Assembly: GCA_021234155.1 (NCBI GenBank) | Contig: JAJEKV010000130.1 | Location: 468,508-532,507, forward strand | Origin: Isoetes taiwanensis | Lineage: Eukaryota > Streptophyta > Lycopodiopsida > Isoetales > Isoetaceae | Reading direction: 5' to 3' | DNA length: 64,000 nt | Shown: positions 35,217-47,739 of the stretch, piece by piece | How the letters are laid out: each line of letters starts with the position of its first letter | Numbering within the stretch: position 1 is the first letter of the stretch | Notes under the pieces: generated by a model | Databases searched by the model: none | Told to the model about the DNA's origin: nothing | The model's input: the letters and a program-made list of their open reading frames with translations, nothing else | Position numbers and translations under genes: made by a program

Positions 35217-37140
35217 ATGTTTCTTCGTAGGCTGGCCAGGGGTGTGTCCAAGGGCTTTGTGGATGCTGAGGGGAGGCCATCAGAAAGCAGTGCTGTGGCA
35301 GCATGCAGAGATCTGTGGGAAGGATTCAAGCTCTATGGTGATGTGAATATGCACAAAGCCAATTTTGAGGAAACTCCAAACAGCGTGCCTGATGATGGTG
35401 GGGTTCAACAGAACCAGGAGTTTGAGTTTGTGAATTTACCAGGGTTTTCTGTTGCTGCTAACACAAACCAGGTTGCTAGTAAGACAGATACCAGTTCAGC
35501 AGGAAGGTCCATGTTTTTGAAGGGGGGCCTGGCAAACAAGTGTTTGCTGGTAAGAAGAACTTAGTAGTGAGGAAGAGAATTATTGCGAAGCCTCCAAGAG
35601 CGTCTGTTCCACACATGGATCAGCCCTCTTCCTTGGATGTTAGTGTAACTGTTAGCATAGGGGGAGTGGATGTGTGGGATGCTGTGTACAACTGCGTATG
35701 TAGGTTCTTGGATGCTGAATGCTTTAATGGAATTGTGAGCCTAGAGAGAGGATTCGACTTAGACCATCATTCATCTGCAGTGCGTATTCAGGATTGTTTT
35801 GTCGAATCCTATAGCAGTGAATGCCAGGTTGAAGAAGTACTTGGGTTGGATACACACAAACCGGCTGGTGCTGTTATTCTGTGTAAGACCCTAAGAGACA
35901 CCAAGCTGCACTGTTATGAGGGGATGCTAGGTTACTGTCTAAAGGACATGGGGAAGATGCATCATAGGCATCACATGAAGGGTGTAACTGCTGAACAGAT
36001 TGAATGTGGAAAAGATTTATATGCGCTCTATGGAGCTGGTGACATTAAGAACTGTGTTACTTTTGATAACCGCAGTTGCTTTTAAAGGTTGGGCACTTCC
36101 ATCTTCATCATGTGAGGAGACAATTGACTGCATCTTTGATTCAGACTGTCTGCAGTATGCTTCTTACGGAGAAATTTGTGCTTAGTGGTGTATGGATTCT
36201 TATATCCAACACTGCTTTCATTTCCCAGCAGCGTGTGGAGGCTACTTGGTGATTAACTCTGAATCCCAAGTACACCACTCATAGTGACGTGAGGAGTGTG
36301 GTCTATGGGCTTCCTCCTAGAATAGTTCCGGTAGAGCAGGTTGAGAAGGCGAGAAGGAGATTCTGGGATGCTAAGGCAGTTATTGAGGATGGTGAAGAGA
36401 GTGATCAGAACGAGAAAAGTAGCAGACACATCCTTGGCTGGCTGGCCATCTTACATCCCTTTCAATTTCTAGGATTGATCCTTCTCTACTCAGTAAGTTA
36501 GGGGTTGTTTCCTTTACTCATGTACATATTTCTTCGTTTTAATGTAAGCACGATCAAAGAAGTTAGCATTGCTATGGCCGATGCAGATAGGGAGGTTGTT
36601 TTCAGCCCACTTGTAAATATAGATACTGACTCCGATGAAGAACTGGAGAAGTGTGGTCATGCTACAGGTGAGAACAAGTCTGAGTGTTTTCACCTTCACG
36701 TTGACATGGATTTGGTATCAAAGGAGACGATGATGAGCATTAGGGAGTGTAAAACTGCTATGTGCAACACGATTTAATGCTTGGAGGAAGCTTTGCACTG
36801 TCTAGACATGGAAGATTTGAAGGTTTCTTTGAAGCAACACAGAGTCTTCCGTGGTTACATGAACCTCATGCGTGCTCTCTTCAGAAGGCACAATAACACC
36901 TTTGGAGCGTCTTGGCGAAATTTGTACTTTTCGCGCACTATGCGGGCTGAGATGGCTATGGGAAGCCGTGTGTTTTTTGTTTTACCTCATTTATTCTTTG
37001 TCCAGTTTATGGTTGTTCTGTGTACAGAGGTTGTCTATCTTGTGTATGGGCTGCTTGCTTATGAAGCCTCTTCTTCAGGCTTCTTTGTGAAGCTACCCGT
37101 GTTTTTTATGAATGCAAAAGTTTCGGGTTTCTATGTATAA
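35217..37140 (+). pseudogene. HUH/Rep-like transposon ORF relic (possibly Replitron-like)
   Basis: Frames 35217-35564 and 35540-36085 join across a G-run near 35520. They contain VWDAVYNCVCRF, GIVSLERG and, about 60 residues later, GYCLKD at 35930-35947, then a His-rich HHRHHMKG and GKDLYALYGAGDIKN. From memory, Replitron-type HUH proteins carry ERGxxxxHLHxQ followed by a YCxK catalytic tyrosine motif in this order. Here the expected HLH reads DHHSSA, so the metal-binding motif looks damaged. Later frames (36289-36501, 36505-36777, 36781-37140) continue in the same orientation with stops, the last two contiguous across a TAA. The family call is inference. An unrelated plant repeat ORF is the alternative. 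Confidence 0.45.
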
Positions 37141-40100
37141 CTTGGAGTTCGTATATGTAATTTGATGTCTCTGTTCCAGTTCTCTACATCTGCTATTTCG
37201 TTGTTAAGAATGTCTTTACGTGGTGCAATTGTTTCTGTAATGTGGGTCTCCACATGTAATTTGTCTTCGTTAGGTTGTTTCTATGATGTCAATGAAATGT
37301 AATTTCCATGCATTTACACAGTTACCAAATTATCTGAATTAGCTGGTTGATTTTACTCTGTTCTATTTGTCTTGCATACGTATAAGTACCTGTATAAATA
37401 CATGTATGGGGAGCAACGACTTCTACATGGGTGTGATGTGGAAATTCCAGGGCCCTTGATTTGAGATATTCGTGGAATCATATCTGGATTCAATGATCCA
37501 GAGTGAGGGAAGAAATACACCGAGTTTTTGGGTTGCCCCTAAGGGGGCAAACCCTTGTTCATGTGGGTTTTAGGCATATTCTAAGTATATGCTAGAATAT
37601 TCTTAGAATATGTTGGAAGGCGCTAAAACCCTTTGTTGTTGTGGCGGTTGCCATCGTTCTTTGAGGCGACCCAGCGTGCAAAGCGGGCTAACCGGTATTG
37701 CTATTTCTCTCGAATCGAGAGCGAGCTCTTTTGTCTATCTCTTCTCGAATCTTGTGTTGCTCTATCGCCATAGCTGGATTTGTGTAACTCTCGTTAAGAA
37801 TGGATTTGACTTGGCCAGTGCACAAGATTTGAGGATTTGTCGACGCCATCCTTTTGAAGCTCAGCTATGGCGTAGATATTTTCGCAATCAACTATGAGAA
37901 GACTCGCCAAAGGGGAGCCTTTTTTCTCCAGCAGGTATAAGTGGAAGGGTGAGGTTTTTAGAAGATAATACAAAAAAGAGGAAAAAGGAAGATTTTTCCA
38001 CAGAAACAAGGGTTTTTTTGAGGATTTTGTTTTGTAGAAACAAAGGGTTTTTGTGGAAGAAAACTACGGATTTTTGTTTCATTCTACGCATCATAATTTG
38101 TTCATTTAGCATCACTATATGTCTCTACGCTCGGCTCCAAGATCGCTATAGTTAAAGCTTGATAATGCTGTTTGCTTGGTATTAGAAAACAAGGGATTTT
38201 AGTGCAGATACATGGGATTTTTTCCACTATTCTTGATTGCATGGGGTCGATTCTCTCTTTCATGGTTGATTAGTGTTTTTTTTTTTCTTCTCTTCTTCCA
38301 GTACCAGGAGTTCTTAAGGCACCGATTTGTATTATGCAAGAGGGCCGATCTTTTCTATATTGATTCTTGCAGATCGACACTTGTAAAAGGGCCTATTTTT
38401 TGAAAGAAAAGAGCGAGAAGGCAAAAAGCGGGGGTTTTTGTCTTGAGAGACAGAGGATCTTTTACCTATTGATGATTGCAGGCCAATGTTTTCTCTATTG
38501 TTTCTTGCAGAGCCCGATTTTTTTCTCCTCAAGAAGTTCTAACAGGCACTAAGATGGCAAAAATAGGGAAAAAGAAAGGAAAGGACAAGATGACCTGTAA
38601 ACACCTGTAACATTTGCTGCTTTACTACTTGGATTCTTGTCTAAAGAAAGGTTGGCAATTGGAAGTTAGGTAATGATCAAACCCTGCCCTTATTACAGTC
38701 AAGCGATAAAGTCGGGCAATGTTGAAGCGTTACACGGAGAGGGTTTCTTGGCTCTTGTACTGTCCTAGGCGTTTTACGGTGAGAAGATGACTCTATCACC
38801 TGTGGAGATTTCTTTGTTTGTCATATCTTGATTAGAAATCTGTTGAGGCTATCTCTTCTCTTTTTTTCAGGCATTTCATTTGTCTTTGAATATGATAACT
38901 ACTGAGACACACAATGATGTGAAAGGTGATTGACTCATGCAAGCACTCATCGTGACAACTATTTAGCTCTTCTGGAAGGTCCGAGGACTAATGTTCTTTT
39001 GTAAATCTATTGGATAACATCTCATTCTTTTAAGGCCACTATGCCAATCTATTGTACATATGCTTGTGATGACTAACAAAAGATTGGATCGGGCTAATTC
39101 AAAACCTACAATTGTATTATATCTTCCTTGGAGAACATGACCCTACTATTCTTTGTAGGCGAGGCTTCCGGACATAGCAACAACAAAGCGTCGAGGGGAT
39201 TTTATTGACCTTTCATGGTTGGTTAGCTCAATATTTCTTTGATTCAATGGTTTGTGAGCCGTTTGGCTCGTAATTAGTACAATGTTAGGAGTTAATAAAA
39301 GCACATGGTAATCAACCATAAATGTCACAAACATGCGTGTTGCCTTGTCATGTATACGTGGCATGTCAAGCGATATGAGCTAGCATCGGATCTTGAAATG
39401 CTAAGTCGGTGTGAAGCAAAGGACAATTTGTTACAAAGGGCGGGGTTAATTCTCAGGCTTCGGACACGGAAAATGTGCAAGCGATTTTCACGGACCTCAT
39501 TTTTTTTCTTTCTCGTGATGGCCACAATGCTTGAGGTGAGTATATCATTTTACATCCTTATACAAAGATACAAGGCTATCATCATGTATTCGTCAAAAGA
39601 TGGAATTGAATTTGACTTTGGCGATTGATATTTTTACCCAACCATATATATTCCTCCGAACATCAACCAAACATTTAGTGCTTCTCTCTCCCTCGATTCG
39701 TGGTATGCGAGCATTGCATGCCATATCATGAATTTTTATAATAAAGAATAAGTACAAATTTTTGTTCCTCATGCACCGAGAAAAGTGCATCTTCGCCACA
39801 ATAAGATTGTTATTGTGCCTTTTGAACATTTCGTTTTGTTCCCGGCCTTTTCGAGATACTATGTGCTTGATGTAGATAGTTCGACAATTTTTCTCATGCG
39901 AGAAGCGACATGCGTGGTTGTATGTAAAATACATGGGTGCGTACAATTTCCATTACTGATGTAACTACACGAAGCATTCTTCATGAATGGCTAATGTGTT
40001 TTAGACAAAGAACATAATCACGTTAATCCCAATTGCTCTAGGCACTGAGCTTCGCAAGCCTCTTCTTGGTCCATATACATATCATAAACAAAAGAAAACA

Positions 40101-40435
40101 AAACAACACAAAACAAAACCCCCATTCAAACCATTAATAAGCCCTGACACATGAAATGATCTAACAAGAACCATGAAAATGAAACGACGACAAGAAACAT
40201 GAAAACACACCTTTGGGCCACCAGAGGGCAACCAGAGGGCAACCCGTTGTGCGCAGCACCTTGTTCTGATTTGAAGTTGGTTCAATCATGACCGTGGTTG
40301 TTACATACATAAGGCGCTCGGAAGAAAACTGTTATTTTTGGGCCATACCCTTTTCCCACGTAATCGACATACGTGGTTATTAATATTATACTCTGTTTCC
40401 AAAATAGGAAATAGGAAATCGAGCAAGCCAAAATA
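37141..40435. other. Spacer without recognisable gene
   Basis: No coding region is recognised. 38210-38530 contains several degenerate copies of a phrase like ttgattcttgcagagccgat, perhaps a decayed tandem repeat. A small palindromic patch around 37572-37610 is built on agaatattct. Confidence 0.4.
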
Positions 40436-40522
40436 ATGGCCGCTACGGCGAACACTCAACCTCCAGGGCAGCGATGTCGGATGCTACCGATTCGGGGGAG
40501 CGCCCTTTTCTGGATCATTTAG
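40436..40522 (+). promoter_or_regulatory. Overlapping upstream ORF of the PEX11A-like gene
   Basis: An ATG at 40436 sits in a strong context (a at -3, g at +4). It opens a 28-codon frame ending TAG at 40520-40522, past and out of frame with the main ATG at 40474, whose own context is weaker (t at +4). If transcription starts upstream of 40436, this would reduce initiation at the main start. The transcription start is not known. Confidence 0.5.
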
Positions 40523-41467
40523 AAGCCTATCTTAGCCGCCGTGATGGTATCGACAAACTCCTCAAAATCCTTCGTTACTCTTGCAGACTTTTTTTGGCTT
40601 CTTCTTTTGCACCTTCTCCAAAATCAGAGCTTGCTGTTCGCCTCAAGGAGTTTGAAACCAGCGTAGGTGTTAGCCGAAAGGCCTTTCGGTTGGGGAAATT
40701 TGTGCAGGACTTGAATGCATTGCGGACTTCCGTTAGCAAAACTGGGTTCTGGTCCTTGCTAACATCCAAAGATGGGGTTCTTGAGCTTGTGGCTTATGGA
40801 GGTGAAGGCATTTATTATTTTGTGGAGCAATTTGTCTGGCTGGTAAGATGATTTTCTTGTATGAAATATAACTTTGTAAAGCTGATCAGCTTTTGACATT
40901 ATAGTTTCCCTTGCTTATTACTTCGTAATTATTTAAATTTCTTTCTAAATGGTTCGATTAGTCTTTTATGGGCCTTACTCTTTAGTACAAATCCATTCTT
41001 GTCTGTTCCCTGTAGTGTTCATTTAAGCCTCCTCTCTCAGAATTATAACTCATGTTTTACTGTCTGTGAAACAGACTAAAGCAGGCCTTCTTCATAAACG
41101 TAATGCTAAACAGTTGCAAAAAGTTAGCGCATGGGCTGAGTTCGTTGGATACTTTGGAAGTGTGGTATTGAAATATATTCAGGTTTCAGCAATGCTGGAA
41201 AAGGAGCAAAGAATAATTCATGGCTACATTAAGAAAGCAGAAGAGGCTGGCACACAAGTTCCAGATCATGTGTTGTGGCAACTGCGGACCATACAAACAA
41301 AACGTTTTATGAAAACTCTTTCAATTGTTCAAGATTTTGCTGATGCCCTACTTGCTTTGAGTGACATAAGAGATGGAAAGGGAAGGCTTTCTGGGCCCTT
41401 TTTGCTTAATTTGGCTGGTTTGGTTTCTGCATTGATCAGTACTCACAAAAATTGGCTCAACTCTTAG
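40474..41467 (+). CDS. PEX11A: Peroxisomal membrane protein 11, PEX11A-like
   Basis: Two exons, 40474-40842 and 41075-41467, with a 232-bp GT-AG phase-0 intron (ctg|gtaaga ... acag|act), give 253 residues; plant PEX11A proteins are about 250. PEX11 proteins sit in the peroxisomal membrane and drive its elongation before division. Visible signatures are [20 protein letters not shown] near the N-terminus and [20 protein letters not shown] (the amphipathic, membrane-bending region). These are followed by [17 protein letters not shown] at the exon junction and, at the C-terminus, [15 protein letters not shown] then STHKNWLNS. The ending lacks a dilysine tail, as in the PEX11A type and unlike PEX11C-E. 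The start gives the family's usual N-terminal length. A frame at 41066 is only an intron-edge artefact. Confidence 0.93.
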
Positions 41468-44400
41468 CCATCGTTACCATATTTATTGGGAACATATATT
41501 TATCTATTCTAATAATTAATTGTGATTAATTAGTAATGAAGCACTCATTCTTACAGAGCTCTTAATATTGTGACAAACACCCATTGATGCATCGGGGGTG
41601 ATTCATCTTCCAGAGAAGAATTTGGCATCTTTAGATCTATTAGACTCATCGTTGCTACTTGGACATGTGATTTATTTTCAGCGAAAGCGAACATGCACAA
41701 TTCGCTTGATCTCATGGCTTTCTTAAGGCGGTAAGATTTAATGCAGTATTTGCGATGTATATGTTTGTCATGGTTTGCAAATTTTGTCTGCAGTCCTTGT
41801 TGATGACAATAATATTTCATGTTGTGCTATGCTTTGCTAGCATGCTGCCTCAGTGCTCCAGTAGAATCTGTTAACATTAGATTTCTTTAGCTCATGTTGT
41901 GCACCCATGCTGAGGATGCGGCTACTAGATCTTCATGGGAAAAGGAAGTAGAGTTGGCTTGATCTCATGGCTTCCAGTCAAGTTCTAGTTAAAGGAGGTG
42001 CAAGGTTAGAATCTTAATATCTACTTTTGGACATTAGAATTGCTGTAATTATAATTCATGCAAACTCACCTTGTGCAGCTTAACCAGTTGGGGTTTGTCA
42101 GACGATGGCAACCTTTCAACAACTTAAATGCATCATATGCACCAACACATAAACGTGATTATGACAATTAGAATGAACTGATGGACCATTCAGAGATTTC
42201 AATATTTGTTGCAAGCTTTTAGATTTGGTAAACTCAGCCACCAGATCTGTGTGTGATTGGAAACAGGCTGGTTTCAGTCTAAAGGTGGTGCAAGGTTAGT
42301 CATCAAAGGGCTTACTGATACATGCAGGGCTTACTGATACATGCAGCGTGACCCCATCCAATAAGAGCGTTTTACCACCAAATCTTGGCCGAGTCTGATG
42401 GTAGTATGATCTAAGTCACATTTACAAGCACCAATGTGACAAATCTAGCCTGCTTGGATTGAAGTTCCAATACAAATGAAGCAAAGAGCTGCGCATGTAG
42501 GGAATATACAGCTGAGCTGTTTCGGCTAATCTGTTGTAGTCAATTGTGCTTAGTCATTCAGGACACTGTTCCCTATAAATAATCTATACAAGAATTTGTT
42601 GCGGAGTGGATGCTAACAGTTTGAATTGCTTTGAGGTGCAAACGGAAGAGAAATAAACAGTATATGTTATATGTAATTGGTACATCTTTGGAAGAAATCT
42701 AGGACGATAAGCTAGCTACTTTGTCCCATAAAGTCCTGAATTCATGAATTCAGGTGACCAATCAATAGGATTGCCTTAGTTTGGAGTTAGGTTTTAATCT
42801 GAACCTTCCTCCATGATTTGACATTATAATGCCCGTATATATAGGATTCCCATCTGGATCCTACAATAAAAAACAAAGAAAATATCAAATTAAAGAGATG
42901 TTTTTCCATATCCATAAATTCGTTATCAAAACATATATAAATCAGTTTGTAATTTTTCATTTTCCTTTTTTCTTGTTCTGCGCCGCAATCGACGCTCTTC
43001 TCCTCGTGCCAGGTAGCACGCCATACCCATCTAACAGAGGATGGAGGTTGCTTGCTGGTTACGGCATCGTTTTTCTGCCACGTTTTCTGAGCAACATGCA
43101 TGGGTGCTTCTGGCGCCACGTTCATCCCAGTGTTCTCCCATATTTGTAAAAAATCACAGCTTAGATTACATATTAGATCACAGCTTGCGCTTGCTATTTT
43201 TTCTGTGCTTTTTATCGTGTCTCGATGCCTGGCACAATGGCGCCTTCGGAACCCTTTGGAGATCTGCATTTTCTTCATGAATCCGGATCCCGAGAATAGA
43301 AATCGGCTTCCTTCTTTGCATGGCTTTATTTTTTGAAAATATGTTCGACTCAATGCGCATCCGCATTTTGTGACTTAGTGGAAGAAAGAAGCAGGGCACA
43401 TGATAGTCTATCTTGGCAGTTATATTTCTTCGCTTTGCTGGGTGAAGTCACTGACACTCATCTAAATCCTGCAATGAGGAAGCCTGACGAGTTTCTCAAG
43501 CATCATAATCAGTCGTCTGAGGTATTGAAAACAGTCTTGCAATTTATTCATGTAGTCTCAACCGCATATGAAAGATCGTTATTTTGCATTTCTTCCTAGT
43601 TCCTGCTATATTTTTGAAAGCCATTTAGTTTCTATACGCAGCTTGTGAGGGAAGTGTGATAATGTTTTATGCCATTACCAATCATTCTGCTTGCATTCCA
43701 AGATTTCATATTTAGGTTTCCTCTGTATTGCAATCTCTATTTTCTGACCTATGTGAATGTATTGCTTTCTGTTTCTTCTTGACTCCATCGCTCATCCAAG
43801 TTTCCAACTCCATAGCTGAAAGGTGGTTTATTTGTGTATTCCTTATGTAGATTGAGATAGACTTTTGTACAACTCATTTTTTCAGTAATACAAATGCTCT
43901 TCTCGTTTGTTCACTTGCATGCTCTTTTCTTTTTTCCCAGATATTATAATCTAAAAGTTAATTTTATGCAGTCCTAGAAACTTTGTGACTGGACTCCATA
44001 ATGCCTATTAATGTCTCTCTTACTATTCTGCCTTGAAGAAATTATTGGATCCAATTATGCTGGTTTTGCACATGGGTACATGTTGTTATGGGTATGAAAT
44101 TATTTGGATCTGACTGAAGATGCATTGTGACATTCCATTAGGTATTCATTCAACCTTCACAAATAGTTAAGGGACGCTGGGGTATGGACAGCTGAGGTGT
44201 GTTTAGGGACGCTAGACATGGTTTGATTTAAAGATATATATCAGAACATGTGGTTTTTGCATTGCTATTCTATTCGGCATGATCTCACAAACAACATCAT
44301 GTCATTTCTTCTTATCTTACCAACAAAACCCACTGAACAAGGTTGCATATTAAACGGGAGCAAATCATTGAAACGGGAGCAAAAGGAATATTCCTCAAAG

Positions 44401-44695
44401 ATTCCCTTTTTTTTTCAAAAAAAGAGCTAAAATGAGGTAAAATTTTTATTTTGATCATAAAATTGCATTTTGACCCCCCCCCAAAATCACTCAATTTTTA
44501 TGCAAAGAGAAAATTGACTATGTCAAAGTGACACTTTTCCTCCTACAGTTAGAATTTACGAAATGTGTTTCTAGAGAAAACCACTAATTTAAAGTGTCGC
44601 CCCTACACAACATTTTGTTAGCTTGGATTGTATTCGGAAAAGGTACATTTAGGTTATAGTGAGCCATTTTTTTAATGATATAATATTTCAAAGTA
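41468..44695. other. Spacer, one possible orphan exon
   Basis: Mostly without signal. 42309-42347 is a perfect 19-bp tandem duplication (gggcttactgatacatgca). The phrase cttgatctcatggctt occurs twice (41703, 41957). A possible exon near 43375-43521 is listed separately. Confidence 0.4.
43375..43521 (+). CDS. Possible orphan exon, unknown product
   Basis: Bounded by a splice-acceptor-like ag (gtgacttag|tgg) and a donor-like site (tctgag|gtattg), this in-frame piece reads VEERSRAHDSLSWQLYFF and then EVTDTHLNPAMRKPDEFLKH. It looks protein-like in composition, but I cannot name a family and see no partner exons nearby. Chance is a real alternative. Confidence 0.2.
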
Positions 44696-44704
44696 CCAAA
44701 ATTG

Positions 44705-44848
44705 TATTCCGGAATATATTTTTGCCATTCGAGAATAACAAAAGTGTATTCAGGAATACACTTTTGCTTTTCTTAGAAGTCAAAGTGTATTCCGAATACA
44801 CTTTTGGTTTTGCTTTCGAAATCTAAAAGGTATTAGGAATACATTTTT
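44705..44848. repeat. Palindrome cluster A (GTGTATTC core)
   Basis: Four palindromes in 145 bp: TATTCCGGAATA at 44705-44716; 13-bp arms CAAAAGTGTATTC / GAATACACTTTTG around a 2-nt spacer at 44739-44766; 11-bp arms AAAGTGTATTC / GAATACACTTT around one base at 44782-44804; and a decayed copy at about 44827-44848. All share the gtgtattc / gaatacac core. Confidence 0.85.
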
Positions 44849-45106
44849 CTTTGTATAAGTTTTGAGACTCAACAGTTGAGTGGAATATATTTCCTATTGC
44901 GGATAGCGGTGGGGAAAACCAAGCGACATCAACTAGGTTTTTTAGCATCTTCAATAAATTTCAATGACCTTGCGATTTTATTTTGTTTATTTTATGGGGA
45001 TCTGAGGATTATGGTTCTAAATAATAAAAGGGATTGCTTTTGTTTCTTCTTGGAAGGCTAGGGATACTAGATCATGGTAGCAAAGGAAAGTGGAAAAGTT
45101 ATTCTC

Positions 45107-45125
45107 GGAATACACTTTGTATTCC
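45107..45125. repeat. Palindrome of the same core, reversed order
   Basis: GGAATACA ctt TGTATTCC: 8-bp perfect arms and a 3-nt spacer, with the half-sites in the opposite order to cluster A. A further half-site (attccgaatacattttt) follows. Confidence 0.75.
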
Positions 45126-45139
45126 GAATACATTTTTAG

Positions 45140-46890
45140 TTACAACGGGAGGGGGCGAATTTTTTTTCTCCTCTCAACCGGGTTTGATCGAGGCGATCTA
45201 CTTCATTTGTGGTCTACTTGGCTTTGGCATGGTGAATCGAAACCCTGGCTCTGGCGGTACTCGGTAAGCTTCGAGGTTCTTAGATTTAGGGTTTTCATGG
45301 CCAAAATAAACCCATGTTCTTCCGTGCGCATGGCTCAGCACGATTTCTCTTGTGTTTCAAGAATCGTGCTAGAAATAAACCTAATCAAACATGCAAAAAC
45401 TACGGAAACTCCTAAAGCGTCTTTATATTTGTATTAAAAGCCGGGGTCTCGTAATTTTTCTTGATGATCGGGTTTACCGCCTTTGATGATCAATTTACCG
45501 CGACTTCAACGACTGGGACTTCGGGAGGAGACCCTCTGCCAGAGCAAAGTGAAGTGATGATGATTCATCTCAAAAGCTGAAGTGATGAAGACGATTCATC
45601 TGTAAACTCTTGGCGGACCATCGTATCCTATGAAATTCAGAGGTAAGTTTTTTGCTGGAAATTCGGAGATAGTCGTGAGCCAAAACCAAGGGCTAAGAAT
45701 TTTGCTGCCCTCGAATGAATGTACACGACAGTATGTTGGTGCAATTGCAATTGCATTTATTGAAGAGGAGCGCAAAGATAGAAATAGATGCAAGAATTTG
45801 CGCACTTGCTCTCGCTTTAGGGAGTAGAATGCTTCCCTGCCGCGTCGAGGAACATAGATTCAGAATCAACGCGTCATGCCGGAGGTGGATAGGCCCGATT
45901 TTGATGCCAATAACTCACTTGTCATCTCACTTGTTGAAGATCTATGATAAAGTCGCGAACCCGGTGTTTGAAAGTATTTTCGAGAGGTAATCCGGACTTT
46001 GTTGAGGAGGTCTTTTTAGAGGTAATTTAGGCTTTGTTGAGGCCGATAACATCTTTATCAAAACCCTAAACTTGGTTTTATTGCTTGTGTCTTCCACCAA
46101 ATGGTCTTGACCGGGAAATAGACCAAAAATTAAATAAATAAAATACACATATTTGTGTACTTGCTACCATGGTTTCTCATTTTGTATGTGCCATCTAAAT
46201 AGTTAGGCAAATGTTGCACTCTTTGCCCAATCGTAACATGAATACTTTTAAGAAAGAAGACAATGCAAAATATGCATGCAATTTTACACATTGACACATG
46301 GCATCCATGCCAAGCATTAAGAAAGCACAAGCCCAAAAGTAATTTTGTGAATAAGCACTTTTTAAAAATCTGAGAGACGTAATAATAGTATTAGCTACTT
46401 ATCGTTTTTCCAAGTGACACAAGTTTTCAACACCAATGTAAAGTTTACATATTGCGCGTTCTCATGCATTATATAACATACCATAGGCATGTTGTTCATC
46501 CTCATGCATTGTTTGTGTATCCATATGCATAATTTGATAAAGAAAACTAAATTGAGTCTCCCTCTAATTATAATATAAATCTAAGAAATGGATAGCCAGA
46601 AAAGATTATATTTAAATGCATCTCACCACTACGCAAGGGACATGCTAGTTATTGAGGACATGCTTGCCTATGCAAGGGACTTGCTGTTTATTGGAGACAG
46701 ACTTGCCTCCCAAAAATAACAACTGGCTTATGCTATGAGCAGGTCACCGGATTTAGGAAATCTAAACATATGGAGGCATTGCTAATTGTTTGGCTTATAA
46801 GGTGCAAGATCCTTCTAGGCATAGACGCCCAAGTGCTAAATCTTGTTTAGGAAATTTTCTTAGAAAACTTTGCCATGTCTGGTTTCTTAG
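45140..46890. other. Spacer without recognisable gene
   Basis: Unrecognised short frames only. The stretch lies between the two palindrome clusters and may be part of the same unidentified repeat. Confidence 0.35.
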
Positions 46891-46894
46891 AAAG

Positions 46895-47050
46895 CAAAGG
46901 TGTATTCCAGAATACACATTTGTTTTCTCAGGAAAGCAAAGGTGTATTCTGGAATACACCTTTGCTTTTTCAAAATCCAAAGTGTATTCTGGAATACACA
47001 TGTGTATTTTAGAAAAACAAAAGTGTATTCCAGAATACACTTTTGTTTTT
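46895..47050. repeat. Palindrome cluster B (GTGTATTC core)
   Basis: Four palindromes at about 40-bp spacing: 46900-46917 (8-bp arms), 46933-46968 (17-bp perfect arms, 2-nt spacer), 46982-46999 (8-bp arms) and 47013-47050 (18-bp perfect arms, 2-nt spacer). Each is centred on gtgtattc-NN-gaatacac, with the spacer alternating between ca and tg. The surrounding sequence between units differs, so selection or recent conversion on the palindromes is possible. Confidence 0.92.
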
Positions 47051-47054
47051 GCAT

Positions 47055-47675
47055 TTTTTGTTTTGTGTGTCCTAGTGTGTCAAAACATGTCAAACATGCT
47101 TGAGGGAACAACTAAACGTGGAGACTTGGGACATATACCCAGTTGCAACATCTGACAAGCATATTGTTCAATACGCACCAAACTTTGAGGGTGCCAAATT
47201 GATGTACTGAAAAATTTCAAAGAAACAGTTATTATTTTTTCTTCTCTATTTTGATGTTTTTGATATCTCATTTTCAGAGATTATATATTCACATCTACAT
47301 TTTTGCCATTTTTAAGAGTGCTTCTTTGCAAAACATAGACTGTGACTTAATGAGGAGCCAAAATGAAGGGAAAAAAAAATTGAACCTTTTGAAATTCTCA
47401 AGTTTTTTAAAAAAAGGCCAATTTTAAGAGCATGGTGTTTTTTTAAAGGGAATCTTTGAAACGAGAGTTTTGCAACACTCCCATTTGATTTGCAACCTTG
47501 TTACTGGTTATCTGAGACTATTATATGGGATCTTATTGTCATTAGGATCACATGGTTTCTATTGCACAGGCATCAAAACACGAGGTTATAAAAAGCAGGT
47601 TCAACTCCTGCATGTTCAATATTGATGCAATATGTAGAAGATGATTAAGAAGGCTTCTCTAAATAGAAGGTGTGG
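47055..47675. other. Spacer without recognisable gene
   Basis: No coding frame or repeat recognised. Confidence 0.35.
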
Positions 47676-47733
47676 AAAAGAGAGATGTTCGTGGCGGCCT
47701 TGGCCGCCGCGATAAATTTCTTGTTTATATAAT
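47676..47733. repeat. GC-rich foldback motif, copy 2
   Basis: Contains gatgttcgtggcggcc then ttggccgccgcgataaattt and cttgt, nearly identical to the motif at 4565-4618 including the sequence after the foldback. One arm has T for C, leaving 8 bp of perfect pairing flanked by a mismatch. Similarity ends sharply on both sides. Confidence 0.6.
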
Positions 47734-47739
47734 TGAAAA

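Noticed and set aside
34757-35329. 190-codon minus-strand ORF
   Set aside because: It is antisense to the Rep-like frame, includes a low-complexity Lys run from a poly-T tract and shows no domain.
42787-43353. 188-codon minus-strand ORF
   Set aside because: Composition and lack of any recognisable domain suggest a chance frame.
46795-47111. Repetitive ORFs reading VYSGIHLCF-like motifs on both strands
   Set aside because: These are translations of the palindrome cluster, which is open on both strands because of its symmetry.
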